Source: an uncultured Collinsella sp.
GTDB lineage: Bacteria; Actinomycetota; Coriobacteriia; Coriobacteriales; Coriobacteriaceae
DNA: 31,044 nucleotides
Reading direction: 5' to 3'
NCBI GenBank assembly: GCA_900540945.1
Contig: UQHQ01000024.1
Location: 1 to 31,044, forward strand
Shown here: positions 22,531-30,788 of the stretch, one piece after another
Layout: each line of letters begins with the position of its first letter
Numbering within the stretch: the stretch's first letter is position 1
The notes under the pieces: generated by a model
The model's input: the letters and a program-made list of their open reading frames with translations, nothing else
The model's database searches: none
What the model was told of the DNA's origin: nothing
Made by a program: the position numbers and the translations under genes

Positions 22531-24411
22531 TTGAACACTGAATCCAAGAGCGCAAAGCAAAAGGGAAAGTTGAGTGCCTTCGAACCGTACGCGCTGATGG
22601 TCTATGACTTTGCTGCGACCTTTTTCGCGGTGTTTATTGCATCGTGGGGAACGCAGCATTGGGCAACTTTTAGCGGAGCTGCCGGTGCATGTCCAGCAAT
22701 TGCTGTGCTCGCGGTTATTAACGTCATCGTTTTTTGGTTTTTCCACATGTATAGCAGCCTGTGGCGCTATGCGAGCATATCTGAGGCTGGACGTATTGTT
22801 GCTGCTGTAACGGTAGGCTCAGTAATTGGCGACGTTATCTTCAACGTGATTTTTGGCAAAGGCATGTCACTTCGCGAGGATGTCATGGCTTGGGCCATTT
22901 TGGTCATCATCTGCGGTGGTGGCCGTTTTGGTATCCGCGCTATGTACGGCAGTCAGCTCTGGCGCTTTAAAAGCAATTCCGATGCGCATCTTCCGCGTAC
23001 GCTCATCGTAGGAGCGGGGGAGACCGGCTCTCTTTCCATCAAACGTATGCTCAACGGAGACCCCGATATGGTCGGTGATCCAGTTGCCGTTGTGGATGAT
23101 GACCCCAATAAACAGAACCAGCGCATTCACGACATTAAGGTGTGGGGCACCTGCAGGGACATCCCCGCTATCGCACACGATTGCGAGGCAGAGCAGATTG
23201 TCGTGGCAATTCCGAGTGCCACGCATGAAGAGCGTCAGCGTATCTTTGACCTGTGCATGAAGACAGGTCTTAGGGTCCTCACACTTCCCAATGTCCGCGA
23301 TATTCCGCAGGATGGTGTAGGCAGGGTTGCCCTTCGTGAGGTCGAGATCAGTGACTTGCTTTCTCGCGAGGAGAAGTCGCTTGACCTTAACCAGATGGGC
23401 TACGTTACTGGTAAGCGCATTTTGGTCACGGGCGGCGGCGGATCTATTGGCTCAGAGCTTGTACGTCAGCTGCTTCCGGCAAAGCCAGCGCAAATCGTGT
23501 TGTTCGACATTTACGAGAACACTACCTACGAGCTGTATCACGACATCATCAAGACCGCTCATGATCAAGGCACTGATATTCAAGTCTATATCGGCTCCAT
23601 AACGCATCTCCCAGCGATTACCAAGGTCTTTGAGAAGTACCATCCTCAAGTTGTTTTCCACGCTGCAGCCCACAAACACGTTCCTCTTATGGAACACAAC
23701 GCCCGCGAGGCAATCGAGAATAACGTCTTTGGCACGCTCAATGTCGTACGCCTTGCCGACAAGTACCAGTGCAGCCACTATGTGCAGATTTCTACCGATA
23801 AGGCCGTTAATCCTACAAATGTAATGGGCGCCACCAAGCGTATGGACGAGATGATCGTTCAGTATTATGCGGCCAACAGCGAGACCATTTTTACGGCTGT
23901 TCGCTTTGGCAATGTTCTGGGTAGTCATGGATCGGTTATCCCGCTGTTTAAGCGTCAGCTTCGCGAGGGCGGCCCTATCACCATTACGCACAAGGACATC
24001 ACGCGTTACTTCATGACCATCCCGGAGGCTAGCAAGCTTGTCATTACTGCCGGCGCTTTGGCGCATGGCGGCGAGATTTTTGTATTGGACATGGGTGAGC
24101 CGGTCAAGATCTACGACCTTGCCATCAACCTTATTACGCTGAGCGGTCTTAAGCCTGGAAAAGATATCCAGATCAAAGAAGTCGGTCTGCGTCCTGGCGA
24201 AAAGATGTACGAGGAGCTCCTTATGGACAATGAGCAGCTCCTGCCCACTGAGCATTCTGAGATTCGCATTTCCACGGCAGAGGCCGACAAGATGGAAGAG
24301 ATTAAAGACAAGCTCGAGAAGCTTCACGACTGCCTCGACAAGGATAACGACACGGTCAAGTCCGTTCTCGCCGAGGTTGTACCTACGTATCATCCGCAGT
24401 TTAACGATTAG
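22531..24411 (+). CDS. pglF: PglF/CapD-type membrane nucleotide-sugar 4,6-dehydratase
   Basis: Converts UDP-N-acetylglucosamine to the 4-keto-6-deoxy sugar that starts bacillosamine or QuiNAc-type pathways. The 626 residues show four membrane segments in the first 130, then a CoA-binding-like Rossmann domain (TLIVGAGETGSL, 157-168). The extended SDR catalytic domain follows, with GGGGSIGSEL (301-310) and STDKAVNPTNVMGATKR (421-437); D423, K424, M432 and K436 fit the PglF/WbpM active site. The proposed start is TTG 22531; an upstream AAGAGAAG is a weak Shine-Dalgarno. It is the first intact gene of the polysaccharide cluster and is followed 15 bases later by the aminotransferase. It could be annotated simply as polysaccharide biosynthesis protein CapD. 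Confidence 0.9.
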   Translation: MNTESKSAKQKGKLSAFEPYALMVYDFAATFFAVFIASWGTQHWATFSGAAGACPAIAVLAVINVIVFWFFHMYSSLWRYASISEAGRIVAAVTVGSVIGDVIFNVIFGKGMSLREDVMAWAILVIICGGGRFGIRAMYGSQLWRFKSNSDAHLPRTLIVGAGETGSLSIKRMLNGDPDMVGDPVAVVDDDPNKQNQRIHDIKVWGTCRDIPAIAHDCEAEQIVVAIPSATHEERQRIFDLCMKTGLRVLTLPNVRDIPQDGVGRVALREVEISDLLSREEKSLDLNQMGYVTGKRILVTGGGGSIGSELVRQLLPAKPAQIVLFDIYENTTYELYHDIIKTAHDQGTDIQVYIGSITHLPAITKVFEKYHPQVVFHAAAHKHVPLMEHNAREAIENNVFGTLNVVRLADKYQCSHYVQISTDKAVNPTNVMGATKRMDEMIVQYYAANSETIFTAVRFGNVLGSHGSVIPLFKRQLREGGPITITHKDITRYFMTIPEASKLVITAGALAHGGEIFVLDMGEPVKIYDLAINLITLSGLKPGKDIQIKEVGLRPGEKMYEELLMDNEQLLPTEHSEIRISTAEADKMEEIKDKLEKLHDCLDKDNDTVKSVLAEVVPTYHPQFND

Positions 24412-24426
24412 GGACAAGGAGCCAAG

Positions 24427-25680
24427 ATGGACATTAAACCCTTCGAGAATAAAGTTTGGCTTAGCTCGCCGACCATGCACGGCGATGAGCTCAAATACAT
24501 TACCGAGGCATATGAGACTAACTGGATGTCGACGGTAGGGGAGAATATCAACGAAGTCGAGCGCCAAATGGCCGAGAAGATTGGTTGCGGCTATGCCGTT
24601 GCCCTTTCTTGTGGTACTTCAGCGCTGCATCTTGCCATGAAACTCGCTGGCATCAAGCCCGGAGATGAAGTGTTATGCAGTGACATGACGTTTGACGCTA
24701 CGGTGAACCCAGTTGTTTATGAAGGCGGTGTTCCCGTTTTTATCGATACCGAGTGTGACACTTGGAATATGGATCCCGTCGCTCTTGAAAAGGCCTTTGA
24801 ACTGCATCCGACTGCAAAGGTCGTTGTGGCGGCGCATCTTTACGGAACGCCTGGCAAAGTCGATGAGCTTCGTTCAATTTGTGATGCGCACGGGGCTGTC
24901 CTTGTTGAGGATGCTGCTGAGTCACTTGGCGCTACGTATAAGGGTCGTCAGACTGGTACGTTTGGTAACATCAGCGCCATTAGCTTTAACGGCAATAAGA
25001 TAATTACCGGTTCCGCTGGCGGCATGCTTTTGACGGACAGCAAAGAGGCAGCCGATAAAGCGCGCAAATGGTCGACCCAGTCGCGCGAAGCTGCTCCGTG
25101 GTACCAGCACGAGGAGCTGGGTTACAACTATCGCATGAGCAATGTGATTGCCGGTGTCGTGCGTGGCCAGATTCCGTATCTGGAGGAGCATATTGCCCAA
25201 AAGAAGGCTATTTATAAGCGTTATAAAGAGGGCTTCAAGGGTCTGCCGGTTTGCATGAACCCCTACGACCCTAACGTTTGTGAGCCGAACTTCTGGCTTT
25301 CTTGTATGCTGATTGAGCTCGATGCGATGTGCAAGCAGGTTCGTGGCGAAAGTGAGGCGCTTTACGTAAGCGAACCTGGAAAGAGCTGCCCCACCGAGAT
25401 TCTTGAGGCTATTGCCGCCATCAATGCCGAGGGCCGTCCCATTTGGAAGCCCATGCATATGCAGCCTATTTATCGCATGAATGCTTTCGTAACGCGCGAG
25501 GGCAATGGTCGAGCTAAGACCAATGCGTATATTTCCGGCGGTGCAACGGGCGCAGATGGCTTGCCTTTGGATGTGGGCGCTGACATCTTCCATCGTGGTC
25601 TCTGCCTGCCCTCCGACAACAAGATGACTCCCGAGCAGCAGGACGTAATCATCGAAGTTATTAGGCGTTGTTTTGAGTAG
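24427..25680 (+). CDS. pglE: PglE-type DegT/DnrJ/EryC1 aminotransferase
   Basis: A PLP-dependent sugar aminotransferase expected to aminate the C4 ketone made by the preceding dehydratase. The 417 residues have the family order: SCGTSALHLAM (61-71), DMTFDATVNPV (86-96), AAHLYGTPGKVDEL, and VLVEDAAESLGATYKG with the PLP-contacting Asp. The lysine K191 lies in SFNGNKIITGSAGGM. The ATG is preceded by ACAAGGAGCC, a strong Shine-Dalgarno. The gene ends by overlapping the sugar transferase start by eight bases. The PglF-PglE pair predicts UDP-4-amino-4,6-dideoxy-GlcNAc. The acetyltransferase PglD that would complete bacillosamine is not next to it. Confidence 0.9.
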   Translation: MDIKPFENKVWLSSPTMHGDELKYITEAYETNWMSTVGENINEVERQMAEKIGCGYAVALSCGTSALHLAMKLAGIKPGDEVLCSDMTFDATVNPVVYEGGVPVFIDTECDTWNMDPVALEKAFELHPTAKVVVAAHLYGTPGKVDELRSICDAHGAVLVEDAAESLGATYKGRQTGTFGNISAISFNGNKIITGSAGGMLLTDSKEAADKARKWSTQSREAAPWYQHEELGYNYRMSNVIAGVVRGQIPYLEEHIAQKKAIYKRYKEGFKGLPVCMNPYDPNVCEPNFWLSCMLIELDAMCKQVRGESEALYVSEPGKSCPTEILEAIAAINAEGRPIWKPMHMQPIYRMNAFVTREGNGRAKTNAYISGGATGADGLPLDVGADIFHRGLCLPSDNKMTPEQQDVIIEVIRRCFE

Positions 25681-26338
25681 GCTTGGTAACGAGACGTTCT
25701 ATCAGCGATATGGCAAACGAGTCATTGACCTGTGCCTGTCTCTTGTCCTGCTCATTCTCTTCTGGTGGGTACTGGCGATCGTGGCAATTCTGGTGCGCGT
25801 AAAATTGGGCAGCCCTGTGCTGTTCCGCCAGCCGCGTCCCGGCCGCGACGAGAAAGTGTTCAACCTATATAAGTTTCGCACGATGACCGACGAGCGCGAC
25901 GCCGACGGAAACCTGCTGCCCGACGAGCGGCGCCTGACGAAGTTCGGCCGCGCCCTGCGCTCCACGAGCCTGGACGAACTGCCCGAGGTGTTCAACATCG
26001 TCAGGGGTGACATGGCGATCATCGGGCCAAGGCCGCTTCTAGTCGAGTACCTGCCCTACTACAACGACCGCGAGAGACTCCGTCATTGCGTGCGGCCCGG
26101 TCTCACCGGGCTCGCGCAGGTCAACGGGCGCAACTCCCTCAAGTGGGGCGAGCGTTTCGAGCTCGACGCTGAGTATGTGGAGAGCATCAACCTCGCCAAT
26201 GACGTTCACATCTTCCTGAGGACGATCGGCAAGGCGCTGAGCCGCAGCGACGTCTCGGACAACACAGCCGCAACTGAAGGCAACTTCGCGGAAATCAGGT
26301 CCCGCGAGATCACAAGGGGGAAAGCAGCTGATGAGTAA
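25673..26338 (+). CDS. pglC: Polyprenyl-phosphate sugar-phosphate transferase (PglC/WcaJ family)
   Basis: Starts the repeat unit by moving a phospho-sugar from its UDP carrier to undecaprenyl phosphate at the membrane. The 221 residues begin with a membrane-inserted hydrophobic helix (about 16-42). They then show the family core: GSPVLFRQPRPGRDEKVFNLYKFRTM (in two parts, 46-71), STSLDELPEVFNI with the catalytic Asp-Glu pair, GDMAIIGPRPL, and RPGLTGLAQVNGRN. The start is a TTG overlapping the previous stop. The last 25 residues are polar and not typical. Codon use changes from mixed to strongly G/C-ending within this gene (about 25850-25900), suggesting a recombination joint. It overlaps the next gene by eight bases. 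Confidence 0.9.
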   Translation: MSRLGNETFYQRYGKRVIDLCLSLVLLILFWWVLAIVAILVRVKLGSPVLFRQPRPGRDEKVFNLYKFRTMTDERDADGNLLPDERRLTKFGRALRSTSLDELPEVFNIVRGDMAIIGPRPLLVEYLPYYNDRERLRHCVRPGLTGLAQVNGRNSLKWGERFELDAEYVESINLANDVHIFLRTIGKALSRSDVSDNTAATEGNFAEIRSREITRGKAADE

Positions 26339-27305
26339 CGGAACCAACATCCTCATCCTGAGCGCGGGAACGCGCGACAAGGTCGTGCAGTACTTCAAGC
26401 GCTCGCTCGCGGGCCGAGGCAGGGTACTCGCTACCGACATGAGCGAGTACGCGCCCGCCATCTACGAGGCCGACGAGCACTTCATCGTACCGCGTATGAC
26501 CGACGAGGGATACCTCGACGTCATACTCGAGATCTGCAGAGACTACGACGTCAAAGGTGTTCTCTCCCTCATCGACCCCGAGCTCTCCCTGCTCGCGAAG
26601 AACGCAGGCCGTTTCGAGGCCGTGGGGACCACGGTCATCGGATCCTCCTACGACCTCTGTGAGCTCGCGCTCGACAAGTTCGAGATGTTCAAGTGGCTCT
26701 CCTCCCACGGCTACCGCTGCGCACGCTCCTGGATGGATCGCGGCGAGTTCCACCGAGCCCACGACTGTGGCGAGGTCGGGTTCCCCGTGTTCGTGAAGCC
26801 CGCTAGGGGCAGCGCGAGTCTCGCCATCTCCAAGGTCTCGGACGCCGACTACCTCGACCTTATGCTCGCCCAGGGCGACGGGCTTATGATTCAGGAGTTC
26901 CTGGACGGCCAGGAGATCGGCGCCGACGTCTATGTGGACATGGTTAGCGGTGAGGTCGTCTCCATCTTCACCAAGAAGAAGCTGAAGATGCGCGCCGGCG
27001 AGACCGACAAGGCCGTCTCCTTCAAGGACCCCGTGCTCTTCGAGCTGATCGAGAGGTTCGTGAGGGAGACAGGCTTCAAGGGCCAGGTCGACATCGACGT
27101 ATTCAATATCGGCGGCGAGTACTACATCTCTGAGGTGAATCCGCGCTTCGGCGGAGGCTACCCGCACGCCTACGAGTCCGGGTGCGACCACATCGAGCTT
27201 ATCGTCAACAACCTCGACGGGGTGGCCAACAAGCCGCGCATAGGGGAGTATGACGAGGGGATCGTGATGATGAAGTACAACGAAATTATGACGCTGAGGG
27301 GATAG
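26331..27305 (+). CDS. ATP-grasp ligase of a polysaccharide cluster
   Basis: A 324-residue ATP-grasp protein similar in layout to the carbamoyl-phosphate-synthase large-subunit/PylC group. It has an N-terminal Rossmann-like domain (ILILSAGTRDKVVQYF), FPVFVKPARGSASLAISKV as the ATP-binding lysine loop, IQEFLDGQEIGADVYVDM, and the metal site EYYISEVNPRFGGGYPHAY near the C-terminus. Such enzymes join a carboxylate to an amine through an acyl-phosphate. In glycan clusters they may attach an amino acid or similar group to a sugar, but the substrate cannot be inferred. It overlaps the pglC-like gene by eight bases and is followed four bases later by the glycosyltransferase. Its codons are strongly G/C-ending. 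Confidence 0.85.
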   Translation: MSNGTNILILSAGTRDKVVQYFKRSLAGRGRVLATDMSEYAPAIYEADEHFIVPRMTDEGYLDVILEICRDYDVKGVLSLIDPELSLLAKNAGRFEAVGTTVIGSSYDLCELALDKFEMFKWLSSHGYRCARSWMDRGEFHRAHDCGEVGFPVFVKPARGSASLAISKVSDADYLDLMLAQGDGLMIQEFLDGQEIGADVYVDMVSGEVVSIFTKKKLKMRAGETDKAVSFKDPVLFELIERFVRETGFKGQVDIDVFNIGGEYYISEVNPRFGGGYPHAYESGCDHIELIVNNLDGVANKPRIGEYDEGIVMMKYNEIMTLRG

Positions 27306-27309
27306 CGGC

Positions 27310-28512
27310 ATGCGGGTCCTCTTTCTGAGCCAGAGCCCCATGGAGTCTGGGGACACCGGCATATACACCGATCTCCTTAGGACGTTCGCCGAGCACGGTC
27401 ACTCCGTTTACGCTCTCTCGCCGAGAGAGAGGCGCACGGGCCTGCCCTCCGAGCTCGCACACGAGGACGGGATCAATATCATCCGCGTCGCGGTCGGCAA
27501 CATTACCAAGACCAACCTGATAGAGAAGGGCGTCTCGACGCTCTCCATCGGAGTTAGGTACCTCGACGCCCTAAAGCGTTTCGCCCCGGGCGTCGATTTC
27601 GATCTAGTGCTCTACGCAACGCCCCCCACCACTATCTCGGGTGTCGTGGAAAAGGTTAAGCGCGCGACGGGCGCCAGGGCCTATCTCCTTCTCAAGGACA
27701 TCTTCCCGCAGAACGCGATCGACCTCGGAATGCTTAGCAGGAGCGGTCCCAAGGCGCCGATATACGCTTTCTTCAAACGCAGCGAGAGAAAGACCTATCA
27801 AGCCGCGGACTGGATTGGCTGTATGTCCCCGGCCAACAGGGACTATCTGCTCGAGCACGAGCCTTGGCTCGACCCGTCGCGGGTCGAGGTCAACCCCAAC
27901 GCAATTATCCCGCGCGACCTCGCCGGGGAGGACCCTGAGACCTTCCGCTCCAAGTACGGCCTGCCCTCCGACGAGAGAATCTTCGTCTATGGCGGCAACC
28001 TCGGAAAGCCCCAGGCGATCGATTTCTTCATCGAAGTGCTCCGCGAGAACGAGAAGGACCCCGCGGGGTTCTTTCTGATCGCAGGCAGCGGAACTGAGCG
28101 CCTCCTGCTCGAGGCCTACTTCGAGCAGGAGGCGCCCGCCCATGCGAAGCTCCTGGGGTCGCTCGGACGCTCCGAGTACGACACGATGTTGTGCGCTTGC
28201 GACGTCGGTCTCGTCGTTCTTGACCACAGGTTCACTATCCCCAACTTCCCCTCCAGGGTGCTCTCATACATGCAGGCGGGGCTGCCAGTTGTGACCGCGA
28301 CCGACGAGGTATGCGACATGGGCAGGATCGCCGAGGCCAATGGTTTCGGCGTTGCCGGGTCGAGCGCCTCGGCGGAGAGTTTCTTGGAGAAGTGCCGCGC
28401 CCTCACCGATGAGCAAATTAACGATATGGGCAAGAGGTCACGCCTCTACCTAGAGGAAAACTACACGTCCAAGACAAGCTACGAGCTGATAATGGAGCAC
28501 TTCAATGGATAA
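27310..28512 (+). CDS. GT4-family glycosyltransferase
   Basis: A 400-residue glycosyltransferase with the GT-B fold. The N-terminal domain starts MRVLFLSQSPMESGDTGIY and carries LLLKDIFPQNAIDLGML. The C-terminal domain has FVYGGNLGKPQAIDFFIE, FLIAGSGTER and IPNFPSRVLSYMQAGLPVV, which hold the nucleotide-sugar contacts. It resembles WbuB-type transferases that use L-fucosamine sugars. The adjacent capE-capF pair, which makes precursors of UDP-L-FucNAc, fits that idea, but the donor assignment is an inference. No signal peptide or membrane helix is seen; it should act at the inner face of the membrane. It overlaps capE by eight bases. Confidence 0.9.
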   Translation: MRVLFLSQSPMESGDTGIYTDLLRTFAEHGHSVYALSPRERRTGLPSELAHEDGINIIRVAVGNITKTNLIEKGVSTLSIGVRYLDALKRFAPGVDFDLVLYATPPTTISGVVEKVKRATGARAYLLLKDIFPQNAIDLGMLSRSGPKAPIYAFFKRSERKTYQAADWIGCMSPANRDYLLEHEPWLDPSRVEVNPNAIIPRDLAGEDPETFRSKYGLPSDERIFVYGGNLGKPQAIDFFIEVLRENEKDPAGFFLIAGSGTERLLLEAYFEQEAPAHAKLLGSLGRSEYDTMLCACDVGLVVLDHRFTIPNFPSRVLSYMQAGLPVVTATDEVCDMGRIAEANGFGVAGSSASAESFLEKCRALTDEQINDMGKRSRLYLEENYTSKTSYELIMEHFNG

Positions 28513-29563
28513 CCCTACTGTTTTCAAAGACAAGACCCTGATGATCACAGGTGGCACCGGCTCGTTCGGCAACACCGTGCTCAAGCACTTCATGAACACC
28601 GACCTGGCAGAGATCCGCATCTTCTCTCGCGACGAGAAGAAGCAGGACGACATGCGCCACCGCCTGCAGGAGAAGTCCCCGGAACTCGCCTCCAAGGTGC
28701 GCTTCTTCATCGGCGACGTCCGCAACGCCCAGAGCGTGCGCGACGCCATGCACGGGGTTGACTACATCTTCCATGCCGCCGCCTTGAAGCAGGTGCCCTC
28801 CTGCGAGTTCTTCCCCATGGAGGCCGTGCGCACCAACGTCATCGGCACGGACAACGTGCTGCATGCCGCCATCGAGGAGGGCGTGGACCGCGTCGTGTGC
28901 CTGTCCACCGACAAGGCGGCCTACCCCATCAACGCCATGGGCAAGTCCAAGGCCATGATGGAGTCCATCATCTACGCCAACGCCCGCAACGGCGCCGGCC
29001 GCACCACCATCTGCTGCACCCGCTACGGCAACGTCATGTGCTCGCGCGGCTCTGTCATCCCGCTGTTCATCGACCGCATCCGAAAAGGGGAGCCGCTCAC
29101 GGTCACCGACCCCAACATGACCCGCTTCCTCATGAACTTGGACGAGGCCGTGGACCTGGTGCAGTTCGCCTTCGAGCACGCCAACCCCGGCGACCTGTTC
29201 ATCCAGAAGGCGCCCGCCTCCACCATCGGCGACCTCGCCGAGGCCGTGCAGGAGGTCTTCGGCCGCGTGGGCACCCAGGTCATCGGCACCCGCCACGGCG
29301 AGAAGCTCTTCGAGACCCTCATGACCCGCGAGGAACGACTGCGCGCCGAGGACATGGGCGGCTACTACCGCGTGGCCTGCGACTCGCGCGACCTCAACTA
29401 CGACAAGTTCGTCGTCGACGGCGAGGTGGAGACCCAGGCAGACGAGTCCTACACCTCCCACAACACCGAGAGGCTTGACGTGGAGGGCACCATCGCAAAG
29501 ATCAAGACCGCCGAGTACGTGCAGCTGGCCCTGGAGGGCCGCGAGCACGAGGCGGTGCAGTAG
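28505..29563 (+). CDS. capE: UDP-GlcNAc 4,6-dehydratase/5-epimerase (CapE/FnlA/WbjB)
   Basis: The first enzyme of UDP-N-acetyl-L-fucosamine synthesis, converting UDP-GlcNAc to 4-keto-6-deoxy-hexose forms with C5 inversion. The 352 residues belong to the soluble extended SDR group. The NAD(P) loop is MITGGTGSFGNTVL near the N-terminus, followed by HAAALKQVPSCEFFP, the active-site segment STDKAAYPINAMGKSKAMME, and GEKLFETLMTREER in the C-terminal half. The ATG has GGAG seven bases upstream, inside the preceding gene. Codons end almost always in C or G, the clearest composition shift of the cluster. It is followed one base later by capF. Confidence 0.93.
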   Translation: MDNPTVFKDKTLMITGGTGSFGNTVLKHFMNTDLAEIRIFSRDEKKQDDMRHRLQEKSPELASKVRFFIGDVRNAQSVRDAMHGVDYIFHAAALKQVPSCEFFPMEAVRTNVIGTDNVLHAAIEEGVDRVVCLSTDKAAYPINAMGKSKAMMESIIYANARNGAGRTTICCTRYGNVMCSRGSVIPLFIDRIRKGEPLTVTDPNMTRFLMNLDEAVDLVQFAFEHANPGDLFIQKAPASTIGDLAEAVQEVFGRVGTQVIGTRHGEKLFETLMTREERLRAEDMGGYYRVACDSRDLNYDKFVVDGEVETQADESYTSHNTERLDVEGTIAKIKTAEYVQLALEGREHEAVQ

Positions 29564-29564
29564 G

Positions 29565-30782
29565 GTGCGCGTCCTCGTCACAGGCGCGAAGGGGTTCGTC
29601 GGGAGGAACCTCTGCTGCGCGCTGAAGAACATAAGGGACGGCAAGGACCGCCGCGCGAAATACCAGTCACTCCTTCCCCTCGAGGTCATGGAGTACGACA
29701 TCGACTCCATGTCCAAGGAGCTGGAGGACTTCTGCTCCCGCGCCGACTTCGTCTTCAACCTGGCCGGCGTCAACCGCCCCAAGGACCAATCCGAGTTCAT
29801 GGAGGGCAACTTCGGGTTCGCCTCCACGCTGCTGGACGCCCTGGAGCGCCACGGCAACAAGTGCCCCGTCATGCTCTCCAGCTCCGCGCAGGCGAGCCTG
29901 TCGGGCCGCTTCGAGGGATCGGTCTACGGCGAGTCGAAGCTCGCGGGGGAGGGCCTGTTCCGCAACTATTCCGAGAGGACCGGCGCCCAGGTGCTCATCT
30001 ACCGCTTTCCCAACCTCTACGGCAAGTGGTGCCGCCCGCGGTACAACTCCGCCGTGGCCACCTTCTGCGACGCCATCGCCAACGGCCGCCCCTACACCGT
30101 CAACGACCCCTCGGTGGAACTGGAGCTCCTCTATATCGACGACCTCGTCGACGAGATGCTGGGCGCCCTGCTGGGGCAGGAGCACCGCTGCGGTTACGAC
30201 GGGCTGGAGCGCATCGAAGGTGAGGATTTCTGCTACGTCCCCGGGACCGACGTGAAGACGCTGGGCGAGATCGTCTACCTGCTCGACAGCTTCCGAGACA
30301 GCCGCGAGACGCTGTCGGTGCCCGACCTCACCGAGGGTTCCTTCTCCAAGAAGCTCTGGAGCACGTTCCTTTCCTACTACGAGCCGGGGCACTTCGCCTA
30401 CGGCCTCAAGCCCAATATCGACGACCGCGGCTCGTTCACCGAGTTCCTGCGCACGCCGGAGCGCGGGCAGGTCTCCGTCAACGTGAGCAGGCCCGGCATC
30501 ACCAAGGGCAACCACTGGCACATGAGCAAGTGGGAGAGGTTCCTGGTGGTCTCCGGCACCGCGAGCATCAAGCTCAGGAAGGTGGGGGAGGACTCCGATG
30601 GAAACCCGTTCCCCGTCGACGAGTACATCGTCTCGGGTTCCGACATGCGCGCCGTGGAGATGATCCCCGGATACACGCACTCCATCACCAACCTGTCCGA
30701 CACCGAGGACCTCGTGACGTTCATGTGGGCCAACGAGCCCTTCGACCCCGAGAACCCCGACACCTTTTACGAGGAAGTTTAG
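29565..30782 (+). CDS. capF: Bifunctional UDP-sugar reductase with C-terminal cupin (CapF/FnlB/WbjC)
   Basis: The second enzyme of the UDP-L-FucNAc pathway. The 405-residue protein has an N-terminal SDR reductase (MRVLVTGAKGFVGRNL, FNLAGVNRPK and SVYGESKLAGEGLFRNY with the YxxxK pair). Its C-terminal cupin (about 285-405) shows GITKGNHWHMSKWERFLVV with metal-binding histidines and VEMIPGYTHSITNLS. Both halves of S. aureus CapF are thus present. The start is GTG 29565, directly after the capE stop; no ATG fits. The third enzyme, the 2-epimerase CapG/FnlC, does not follow immediately, since the next gene is an acetyltransferase. The composition is G/C-ending as in capE. Confidence 0.93.
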   Translation: MRVLVTGAKGFVGRNLCCALKNIRDGKDRRAKYQSLLPLEVMEYDIDSMSKELEDFCSRADFVFNLAGVNRPKDQSEFMEGNFGFASTLLDALERHGNKCPVMLSSSAQASLSGRFEGSVYGESKLAGEGLFRNYSERTGAQVLIYRFPNLYGKWCRPRYNSAVATFCDAIANGRPYTVNDPSVELELLYIDDLVDEMLGALLGQEHRCGYDGLERIEGEDFCYVPGTDVKTLGEIVYLLDSFRDSRETLSVPDLTEGSFSKKLWSTFLSYYEPGHFAYGLKPNIDDRGSFTEFLRTPERGQVSVNVSRPGITKGNHWHMSKWERFLVVSGTASIKLRKVGEDSDGNPFPVDEYIVSGSDMRAVEMIPGYTHSITNLSDTEDLVTFMWANEPFDPENPDTFYEEV

Positions 30783-30788
30783 TCCAGC

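Noticed and set aside
22237..22746. Minus-strand frame across the KOW fragment and the start of the pglF-like gene
   Set aside because: It crosses two coding segments of the opposite strand whose translations match known families.
28502..29872. Long minus-strand frame opposite capE and capF
   Set aside because: Val/Gly/His/Leu-rich shadow translation across two well-supported genes.
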